Assembly: GCA_013399895.1 (NCBI GenBank)
Contig: VXBA01003136.1
Span: 65,091 to 129,090, forward strand
Origin: Serilophus lunatus
Taxonomy: Eukaryota > Chordata > Aves > Passeriformes > Eurylaimidae
Direction of reading: 5' to 3'
DNA length: 64,000 nt
The notes beneath the pieces are model-generated. The model worked only from the letters and a program-made list of their open reading frames with translations. It was not told the origin of the DNA and ran no database searches. Positions 12,787-21,200 of this stretch are shown here, one piece after another. A program made the position numbers and the translations under genes. Numbering within the stretch: the stretch's first letter is position 1; each line of letters begins with the position of its first letter.

Positions 12787-12904
12787 CAATACTACCAAGT
12801 TCTGCAGTTTAGATCTGACATACAGAGGGAGGCATCTGAGCTGTTGTTAGCATTTGGCATTCTTCACCTTGTTTCTGACAGAGCTGCCTCTCTGGAAGTG
12901 ACAT

Positions 12905-12990
12905 TCCTGGCTGAAACCTCTCTCAATGAAATCACTGGCAAATTTCCCAACACCTTGATTAAGAATGGGATTGGGTCTCATGACCAGAAG
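12905..12990 (+). repeat. Possible ancient amniote interspersed repeat
   Basis: The order of words CTGGCTGAAACC, CACTGGCAAATTTCCCA and GGGATTGGGTCTCA resembles an old amniote repeat with the consensus idea 'CAATGGCAAAACTCCCATTGACTTCAATGGG'-type words, which I associate with CR1-L3-like elements. The match is imperfect and from memory. Similar pieces occur at 46620-46662 and 47755-47820. Confidence 0.3.
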
Positions 12991-15900
12991 ATGCATGTGC
13001 ATCTCTCATCATATTGTAAGCAGCAAATGTTTGTGATTGCAATCTAGCAATCCACACTTAAGGACTGGTGGCATCTGAGAGTGAGCCAATTATATTTACA
13101 CTTGAAGACATAGAGAGAACTTATTTACAACATCAAAAAAATAAGGCCTCAACTAAGTGAAAACATGCAAGGCAAAATTTGTTCCAAGTACATTAAAATA
13201 TTCCATCAATGATTCATCATCTGCTTAACAAGGGAAAAATAAAACAAATCAAAAAGCCCAAATATTGCTTCTTGCTGATCAAAATACAAGAACATGACAT
13301 AAGCTATTGCTACAAGTAAAACACGGCATAAGCTATTGCTATAAGTATTTTTAAAATATTTTATTTAGACTATTTTTCATTAAAATTCACCTGTGGAACT
13401 AATTTTCCTGAATATTCTTTAGAAAGAAGACAGCTCAAAAATATTTTTAAAATATATTTCCTACTTTTTATACTTTTTTAAAAGGGTTTTCTTTATTTAA
13501 TTTTGGATGGGTCAATATAATTCATCTTTTATAAAACTGCAGTGCAGGAAATATTTCTCAGAATTTTACAGTGGTAAAAGGCAAAACAGAAAAACTGTTT
13601 TAGAAGCAGCAAGTACCATTTCTAGTCTAGGACCTGTACTGAAGATAGCTGCTTTTCAAGCTTAGCAATGGAACAATTAATAAAGAAACCCATTAAGGTC
13701 TGATTGTTGCTGCTAAAAAGGAAGGTTGAATTTCAGGCCTTTGAAGTAACTGAGAATGATTCAGGCCTCATTACAGAGATATAATCTACATTCATACATT
13801 TATGTTAGTGATTCAAATCTATTGGGACAGATTGAATTCCGTTAAATAGTGCATCTTTCCTGTGGAACTTTTCTCAGGCTTTCTCAGGCTAACCTAAGAG
13901 GTGACCTGACAATACAAAGTAGTGGGGTATTTAGGGATTCAACTGTGCTATAAAAGAAAGGCTATACAGAAAGTAAAAAAAGAATGAGATATAATCTAAA
14001 AAGCTATGTCAGCTTTTCATTTGGACTCTGTTTTGTAAATGCCCTCCTTGTCATCACACAGGACAGAAAAGGACTCTATGCATTGCAGTAGTTGAGAGTA
14101 CTGCCCTGAATACTGCACCTGCCAGAATGCTTCTTATATGAAACTCTGCATATGTTGAATTTTCTGTTCTTAATCACTGTATATTACACCAATATGCAGA
14201 TAGCCACGAGGTAGAAATAGGTGTAAGCAGAACTTTTCTTGAGTAAATTCAATATAGTACCAATTTTTTCAGGATTGAATATATCTGTTTGACCCCTGAA
14301 CTATTTTTTTTTTCTTCTACTAGAGATCCTAAATGCGAACTCATTTTATTTTCCAACATTGGACAGGAAAAGGAGGGAAAAAATCTTCAAATCTATAATT
14401 TTAAGATATTATAGTAATTGTTTATGATTTAAGCTCTTGGAATCAAAAGAACTTCCATTTTAGAAATAATGTGTTTTGTCATTAATGATCCATGCAGCAA
14501 TCAAACATTGACATCATCTTTGCAGTCATACATGTAAGCTGTAAGGCATTCCCAGAAAGAAGTTTGCTTTAAATTTTATTTGTTTATTTTTACTATTAGT
14601 TACCACAAGGAAAAACCTTTGGCAAAAAGAAAAGCCTAAATCAGATTTGCGAAGAGATTTTTGAAATGGATTGCGCTCACTGCTAATACATGTAGAATAA
14701 ATTCTCTGAAGTACCATAAACAACATCGTAAAACATATTGATTCTAACATTAAATGGTTTCATTTTTAAGGCTGTTTAAATGTCACCCCCAGAAGTTGAA
14801 CACATAAATTTAGGAGCCAACCCTCTCCAGAATAAACACTATAATTGGAGAAAATAATTTCTAATTTCTGCTGTGAAGTTAACAATATATTTAACATCCT
14901 AATCTAATGAATCTGTCTAATTTTAGAACTGTTTGGTTTGTTCCGCATTTTCTGTTGTTTAAATTAAGATTTATTCCAAATGCCAAATTGAATTGCATAG
15001 GCAGTTTTCCATGGCATTCCACTGATCAGCATTATTTAACTGCCTCTATTTCAAAAAAGTTCTGGGTTTATATACTGAGCTACTCATTGTGTTCCTGTAC
15101 CTCTTAATTTCTCCACTACTCCATTCTCTTAGCAAATGTTTCAACCATTTGTGTAACAAAACGGTTATTTTATAATGTTAAATACTGAGCAAAATTTAAT
15201 ATCTTGTATGCTGCCCAAATCCTGTCAGTTCCTTGTGGCTTGTTCTGGTGTTAAAATATGGTGCATCATATAGAAGATGCTTGTTAGTTACTGGGAAAGT
15301 TGACGGTTCAGTGATGGGCTAGAAATATGACTCTGTCATAACATTTAACATGTGAAATGACAAATACACTAGGAGAGACGGAATCATAGGAAAAACCAAC
15401 AACATATGCCCCTCCAGGAAAATAATAGCTTGAAAAATCTCTTAAAATAGCCTTGAAAATGGAAAAATTGTTTCTTTCTGGCAAAGGAAGCTGCGTTAGT
15501 TTAAAAAAATTAAAAAGACAGCAAAATATTCAGACAGATTTTATGGGGAAACCTTTGCAATGCCAATAAAACCCCTTTTGCTTTGAACTTAGACGCGTGA
15601 TTCAGTAAACGACTCATGTTAGCAATTAGAAAATGGTCATTTAGGGCCCTGATTTCTTTTGAGACAAGGAGGGTGAGGGTGGAGAAAGAGACACAATAAA
15701 TCTTGAGAGGCTTAAAAGGAAGAGTAGGCTAAAGTGTGAACTTTTTATTTCAGCAACGGAAGCGAGAAATCAGTGATTCATTAAAGTAGGGAAAAAGACC
15801 TCCATGGAAGCTGGCAAAGAAGAAGGAAAAGGAGCTAATTATGTCTCTTCCCTTTTTACTCTCTCTGACCAGCATATAATCTGCTTTTCCAGGGTCTGCC

Positions 15901-16095
15901 TGTAGTATATATTTCTTTCCAACCACCACCCAACCCCTCCTCCAGCGGGGGGGAGGGGGAAGTCTAGCAGGCAGCAAGCTCCAGGTGGCTTTCTCAATCA
16001 CTTTACTGCCAAAAAAATAAAATAAAACCCTTCTCTAGAAAACAATTTGAGGGTTTGGGGAGTTGTTTTTGTTGGGTTATTTTAATTGGGTTTTT
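12991..16095. other. Proximal upstream intergenic DNA, no gene recognised
   Basis: A/T-rich sequence with no recognisable exon. It contains a short direct duplication at 13297-13346 and, nearer FGF10, runs such as G7 at about 15947. Being within 4 kb of the gene it is a natural place for enhancers (for example a TTTGCTTTGAACTT word near 15578 resembles a TCF/LEF site), but nothing can be proved by eye. Confidence 0.5.
13297..13346. repeat. Short direct duplication, about 29-bp period
   Basis: CATAAGCTATTGCTACAAGTA is followed after about eight bases by CATAAGCTATTGCTATAAGTA, starting at 13327. The copies differ at one position. Confidence 0.8.
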
Positions 16096-16739
16096 GGAGG
16101 GGTTCTGGGGAGAGGAGGGGAATAGAGGGGGGGGAAAGACTGAAGGAGGAGGGAAGCTTCCCTAGAGGGGATTGGTTCAGCTGGGAAGACAGAGAAATTA
16201 GTAAAGCATGAGTCTCCAAGCCATGCTGGTGGCCGGCGCTCCGCGAAGAACGCTTTAAGAGCAATTAGCAGCGAGCCGAAGGCGGTGGCTGCCACGGCCG
16301 CCGCAGCCCGGGAGGAAGCGAGGGTAGCTCCTGAGGCTGCCTCCGCAGCAGGCACCGCTCTCTCCAGCTGCAAAAAGGTTTCAGATGTCCCACCGCTGCC
16401 TGACCCCCTGCAAATAAGGGCTGACCACCAGAGGCACATCCCACCTCTGACTTGTAATCGCTGACATTTAGGCTACAGCTTCCAACCTGTTTACAACCAA
16501 AGGGGGAGGGAAAGGAAAGGAAAGGAAGGGCGGGGGGACAAGTTGGGATTTCTCCCTCTCTGGATTTTTTTTAATACTGTTCTAGAGAATTCAAAGCAAA
16601 ACAAAGAAACTTCCTCCTCTGGGGTTGTCAGTGAGAAAAGGACGAGTTGTGCAACTGGTTTGGGTTTTGCAAAAAAGACAAGAGGGTGGGAACCAGAAGA
16701 AGGTGCAAAGCCACAAAGTGTGAGTGCATGTGCGTGTAA

Positions 16740-16755
16740 AGGTGTACGTGTGAAA
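16740..16755 (+). promoter_or_regulatory. T-box-like sequence upstream of FGF10
   Basis: AGGTGTACGTGTGAAA contains two copies of the T-box core word GTGT/GTGTGAA in direct order, about 510 bases before the start codon. Tbx4 and Tbx5 are established activators of FGF10 in limb and lung, which makes the match relevant. It sits in a GTG-rich neighbourhood, where chance matches are likely. Confidence 0.3.
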
Positions 16756-16854
16756 AAAACACTCCGGCACCCCGCTCCACTGATTATTATTATTGTTGTT
16801 GTTATTGTTGTTGACTTTGCTATCATCTATTTTTCAGACCTTTCTGCATCTAAG

Positions 16855-16890
16855 ATGGTGAAGAAAGGAGTGAGGAAGAGAACAAAATAA
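16855..16890 (+). other. Upstream ORF 1 of FGF10 (11 codons)
   Basis: ATG at 16855 in the context TCTAAGATGG, with A at -2, G at -1 and G at +4, opens an 11-codon basic peptide, MVKKGVRKRTK, ended by TAA at 16888. It counts as an upstream ORF only if transcription starts before 16855, which is not known. Confidence 0.4.
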
Positions 16891-16934
16891 CTACTGGGAA
16901 GTCTCAAACCAGGTTGGGGAGTGTGTGTGTATGT

Positions 16935-17000
16935 GGGGGGGTGGGGAAGGGAAAAAGCAAAGAGGCTTAACCACAGCAAACCCCCCCTCCCCCCCCCCCC
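16935..17000 (+). other. G-run/C-run hairpin in the FGF10 leader
   Basis: The 5' arm is G7-T-G4 at 16935-16946, followed by AA and G3. The 3' arm is C7-T-C12 at 16981-17000. G7, one mismatch and G4 can pair exactly with the last twelve C residues, giving 11 G-C pairs around a loop of about 42 bases. Alternatively the G runs fit a quadruplex (G7 split in two, G4, G3) and the C runs an i-motif or a quadruplex on the other strand. If transcribed this would be a strong obstacle to ribosome scanning about 260-330 bases before the start codon. Confidence 0.6.
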
Positions 17001-17106
17001 AAAAAAAAAAACCAAACCAAAAACAAAACCAACAGCTCTTTTTTTCTGAGGGAGGACTCGAAGGATTAAAAGGCAGCAACTTCTGAGGCGATTTGTCCCC
17101 TGAGTT

Positions 17107-17229
17107 ATGGATGTTGGTGCACTTACTTCAGGCCAGATCAGAGCTCAGAGGGATCTAACCAGAAGCAGCAACCACCATCTCTCCACTTGCCTTTTACCAG
17201 GTTTTACCCTTCCAGTATGTTTCATTTGA
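17107..17229 (+). other. Upstream ORF 2 of FGF10 (40 codons)
   Basis: ATG at 17107 opens a 40-codon frame (MDVGALTSGQIRAQRD at its start) ending with TGA at 17227, 34 bases before the FGF10 ATG. The start context has G at -4 and G at +4. A second ATG at 17111 in another frame opens 15 codons. The peptide resembles nothing I know; any effect would be through reinitiation or reduced translation. Confidence 0.5.
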
Positions 17230-17282
17230 TAAGACATTTTCCAGCGCCCAGAGTTTCAGTACAATGTGCAAATGGATACTGA
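17217..17282 (+). other. Overlapping upstream ORF 3 of FGF10 (21 codons)
   Basis: ATG at 17217, with A at -3, opens a 21-codon frame that runs past the FGF10 ATG at 17264 and stops at 17280-17282. It is in a different frame from FGF10. Ribosomes using it could not reinitiate at the main ATG, so it would be a repressive element if used. Confidence 0.5.
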
Positions 17283-17597
17283 CAAATGGTGCCTCAGCCT
17301 TTTCCCACCTGCCTTGTTGCTGCTTGATGCTGCTCTTCTTGGTGTCTTCTTTGCCTGTCACCTGCCATGACCTCGGCCAGGACATGCTGTCCCCGGAGGC
17401 CACCAACTCTTCTTCATCATCATCCTCCTTCCCCTCGTCCTTCTCCTCTCCTTCCAGTGCGGGGAGACACGTGCGGAGCTACAATCACCTCCAAGGAGAC
17501 GTGCGCAAGAGGAAGCTCTACTCTTACAACAAGTACTTTCTCAAGATCGAGAAGAACGGAAAGGTCAGCGGCACCAAAAAGGAGAACTGCCCCTTCA
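17264..17597 (+). CDS. FGF10: Fibroblast growth factor 10, exon 1 coding part
   Basis: This is the N-terminal part of FGF10, a secreted growth factor of the FGF7 subfamily that signals from mesenchyme to epithelium through FGFR2b in limb bud, lung and gland development. The exon encodes 111 complete codons plus the first base of codon 112. Residues 1-35 form a signal peptide: MCKWILTNGASAF, a Cys-Leu-rich hydrophobic core (CCCLMLLFLVSSLPV), then TCHDLGQ. Residues 48-65 are a serine-rich tract starting at an N-S-S glycosylation site (N48). Residues 68-80 are RHVRSYNHLQGDV, and the first strands of the beta-trefoil follow (KYFLKIEKNGKVSGTKKENC). The start is supported by an in-frame stop at 17156 and A at -3 of the ATG. 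The phase-1 boundary after the CPF codons agrees with the known FGF10 gene structure. Exons 2 and 3 were not recognised in this window. Confidence 0.97.
17385..17464 (+). other. Serine-rich tract coding segment in FGF10 exon 1
   Basis: TCT/TCA/TCC codons encode seven serines after N48, then FPSSFSSPSSAG. Compared with the mammalian protein as I remember it, this bird has extra serines and an added FPSS-type unit. The tract lies between the signal peptide and the receptor-binding core, a region expected to be flexible. Mixed serine codons argue against a recent simple-repeat slip. Confidence 0.6.
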
Positions 17598-17603
17598 GTA
17601 AGT
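17598..17603 (+). other. Splice donor of FGF10 intron 1
   Basis: TTCA followed by GTAAGT gives a strong consensus 5' splice site in phase 1, at the position expected after the codons for ENCPF. Without splicing, the FGF10 frame would stay open to the stop at 17774-17776. Confidence 0.93.
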
Positions 17604-17899
17604 ACGGCTCCGCCGCCGCGCTGAGGGGCAGCGGTGCTGCGCCCCCGGGCGCGGCTGCTCCGGCCCCGAGCGCCCGAGCCCCCGGCTGGGGAGGGAAAGG
17701 AGAGGTGACGGCGGGGAGGGGAGGGGGCGCGGGGCAGNCGGGTCTCTCCGGTTACATTTGTTTTGCAAATGGCTGAGCACTGCTCGTTTCTTCGCCTGGT
17801 AGAGGAGCGAATTAGAAAAACTTTCAAGGAAGTACTGCGGAGTGTGGCGGGAGGGGGAGAGGGACATTGTCTCCTGAATCTGAAAATCATTATCCCCTC

Positions 17900-17933
17900 N
17901 NNNNNNNNNNNNNNNNNNNNNNNNNNNNNNNNN
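17900..17933. other. Assembly gap (34 N)
   Basis: A run of 34 undetermined bases within the CpG-rich start of intron 1. Open frames that cross it are artefacts of translating N. Confidence 0.99.
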
Positions 17934-18262
17934 AGAGTCCCTTGATGAGGATGCTGTGCTGGAACAATTAATCGATTGCCCCCACGCGCACACACGGGCG
18001 GGCGCGCTCCTCGCCCCCGAGCCGCACAAGAGCTGCCGGCTCCGTGTCGCCTCGTCCCCCAGCCCAGAGCGTCTTTCCCTGCGGGCCGAGGTCTTGCCCC
18101 GGTTTCGGTCTCCGCCGCGGGGCTGCCCGGCGGCGCTGGGAGGCGGTGCGCGGCCGCGCTGCTGCCCGCGGTGAGGCGGAGGCGGTGCTGCGCTGCGCTG
18201 CGCCCCGCGGCTCCCGGAGCTGCAGCGCCGCTATACTGCTACTCGCTCCATTGTAAACATCT

Positions 18263-21200
18263 GGGGCTGCCTTCTCACAGACCTCACACGCGTTTCATTG
18301 TCCTTTCCTTTCTTTTTTTTTTTTTTTTGTTAAGACATTATTTCAGAGCAGAAGTCATATGGCTGTCTCCATAGCTAACTTTCGAGCTTTGCTGTTGTAC
18401 TAATTAGGTGTTCAGTAATAGTACGCTTCTGGTAATGTATTTTTGGCTGTTAGTGCTAGAAATGTAAACTTTATTTGGTTTTCCTGCCTGTGCAATCTCA
18501 AATTGAAGTAACCGTAGTAAATCACAATATATTGCGTTGTAACTCTTAAGTTACTATGTCCAAACGTAGGAGCATGCTGAGAAAATAAGTTCTGTTATGC
18601 AACTTCTGGAGGAAACTCTGACTTTCTTCACTGGTAAAGAAACACATTTTGGTTCTTGTGTTGTTTTACATAAATCCATATAAACCTGGGAATATATCTT
18701 CTGTTAAATTAAAACAACTGAAAGTTATTTAAGTAGATCCCTTGTTAGGTAATGTGTAAAATATGGAGTACTTCCGCAGGTTGCAATGTTGTATGATAGA
18801 CACTGCTGTTAATTTAGCTGTATTTTAGTAAATATTCATAATATAGGCTTACAAACAATGAGAAAAGGTCTGCAATATCATATGTCATTGCTTCACTTGC
18901 TCCACCTTGCATCTTCTTTATCATGCACTCTAATATTTGTAAAAGCTTTAGATGTCAAAGCAGCTGAATCTTACCACCTCCCTTTCTGTATTTTGTAGAA
19001 AGGCAAATTCTTGAATAACATAGCTATGAGGAAGGCTTGTCTTTGAATTTGTGTGGAATGAGGTCCTAGCACTGTATTTCTCAGATTGCTTTTGGGTTTG
19101 GAGGACAACATCGTCGTTCCACTAAAATGGGATTTTGAAAGCTTTGTGTGTGTCTCTGAGAACATCAAAGATTCTGTGTAGAATGCTGCTGCCAAAAAGG
19201 CTGTAAGGTACCCAGTCTAACAGCAGTGTACTCCAAGAAGTAACTATTCATCTTAGCAGTCCCACTTAGCCAGCAGAACTGTTCAGTGAGTAAACTTGCA
19301 CACATGCACGAACTCCTGCAAGATTTTGCCAAGAAGAGGTAGAATACACTGAAATGCACATACACCCCTTCCAACCCTTTGAGTCTACATATGAGAACAA
19401 CCCCCTGCAGCAATGGGACGAGGAATGTGTGGTGTATCCTGGTGTTCCAGTCAGTATATCAGAAAGAGAGTTGGCCTTTTCAGTGATGTCATGGTTATTG
19501 TCACATCTGCAGAGGGTCTGCTGAAAGAGCGGAGAATCTAATTTGTTACATATAAAAAGAAAACAATGTCTTTATTACTCATAATTGTATCGTAACACTG
19601 AAGATTACGTGTAGTGAAGAAAGGACTCCCATCATCTTAAATCTTGCAACTTGCCTACTGCACTTATATCACGAAGTCAGGCCTAGCGTACAACATCTTC
19701 CAATAATTACAATCTGATTGGCAGAAGTTAGAGTTCTGTGTTCTTCATTAATAATCATTGTAATATGCAGTGTGAAATTGTGTTTTCTGTAAAAGCTCAT
19801 GGTCTGAGACCATTTAAAAATATATTTACTGTGCCTTATCCCAGGGTGTTTGTGTAGCAAAATGTAACAAGTGAACCACTAAACCTGTGTTTTTCCTAAC
19901 TTCACATGTAGCAATGCCTTCATAATACTGCTGTAATTCCAGCTGGACTGATTCCATGCAAATGTATGATCTGAAATAAGTAATGAAGTAATGACATGCG
20001 AATAGATTTCTGCCATGCATAGAGTTAGCCAGACAGGCCACTAAATTGTAGCCTGTTTAACACTACAGGCTATTTAATCTCTGTTAGGCGTTTCTCTCTC
20101 CAAACCCATGCTTTTCTAAACAAAAGTGACCATTGACACACTGGACTGAAATATTCCAATTTGAAGGCTAATTTTCTCATATGTTAATGTTTAAAATCCA
20201 TTTATGCTTTAGTAAAGCCTTATCAGTAGGTCTGTAAGACTGTGATATGTTGTGTAATTAGACAACAGCTTTCTTGGCTTGCTGCCAATTAAGCACTGTC
20301 AACTAAGAAGAACAGTTGGAGAAAGTCAGAATAAACATTCAGAAAACAGAGTTTAGTCTCCAGCCTTTAAATGGCTCAAGCAGCATTCATAGATTTGCTC
20401 TATAAATACTGTGTAGACTGCACTAAATTAGTTTACTCTGGCAGATGTATTTCAACTTGATTGCTTAGAATTATTTTGTCATCCTTTCTCTGCCTGTAGG
20501 TAGGAGGAGTAGAGGTGGCTCATGATTGTTCTGTCAGGAGGCCGGGGGAACTTGCAGCGTTTGGCATAACGGTAGGAAGTCTATCACTAGATAGAAGTAG
20601 GACACTTTTTTGGTTTTGTTTTATTGTTCCTTACAGCTGGAAACTGGTTCTCAAAATAACTTATCTTCACAGCTGTGAAGTCCATCGCCTCTGTTCTTGA
20701 CAAGCCATTTAGATGCACAAATAAAGAGACGCATAGTACTTTCTGGAGATTTATGTACTAGTTGGGGGAAAAATAGATCTAAAAATCCACCAATGAGCAA
20801 TTGCAAAATCTTTTACTGTTGCTTGAGCCCTAGAATTGCCAAGAGAAGCTTAAGCCATATGTTAAAATTGAGAGGGAACTGATTTTACTTGCATCCAGAC
20901 AGTTTTCTTAATGGAAGATAGTGAAAGTCTTTGGGATTAATGGATAGTTTGTATTAAGGGTACATGATGTATGATAAGCTTGTTCAAGAAAACTTTAATG
21001 TATTTTTGAGCGCTATAACTAGTTTCAATTGACTTTTAAGGCATCTGTTAATGGTATTATGAAGCACTCAGACTTCAAATTTACAGGATAGACAGGTAGC
21101 AAAATACATACTGTTCAGTTAGAAGCAGTTAACCTGCATTTTGTGGAGGGAGTTCTACCTGAGCAAAGTCAGGATCAGGCCATTATTTAAGTACGTGTTT

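Larger units (their letters stand above)
16096..17263 (+). promoter_or_regulatory. FGF10 promoter and 5' leader region
   Basis: This G/C-richer stretch lies directly upstream of the FGF10 start codon. It contains G-run clusters at 16096-16145, a short CpG-rich patch at about 16230-16330, repeated GGAAA units at 16511-16529, an ATT/GTT trinucleotide stretch at about 16785-16815 and a G/C hairpin at 16935-17000. I see no convincing TATA box and cannot place the transcription start. Because vertebrate FGF10 has a long 5' untranslated region, the last several hundred bases are probably transcribed. An in-frame TAA at 17156-17158 means the FGF10 frame cannot begin further upstream than that. Confidence 0.6.
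17460..18262. promoter_or_regulatory. CpG island across FGF10 exon 1 and start of intron 1
   Basis: G+C content and CpG density rise sharply from the second half of exon 1 to about 18260, with many GCG and CCG words, in contrast to the A/T-rich DNA on both sides. It includes a single ambiguous base at 17738 and a 34-base gap at 17900-17933. Such islands mark the promoters of developmental genes. Here it lies mostly downstream of the start codon. Confidence 0.75.

Noticed and set aside
16077..16439. 120-codon minus-strand frame upstream of FGF10
   Set aside because: Ala/Ser/Pro-rich composition typical of chance frames in CpG-rich DNA; no family signature.
16096..17263. TATA box for FGF10
   Set aside because: No TATAAA-like word lies at a convincing position in the G/C-rich leader; the A/T words near 16010 are in a simple A-rich run.
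17420..18029. Minus-strand frames of 144-191 codons antisense to FGF10 exon 1
   Set aside because: G/C-rich antisense frames crossing a gap and overlapping a well-supported exon; no recognisable domain.
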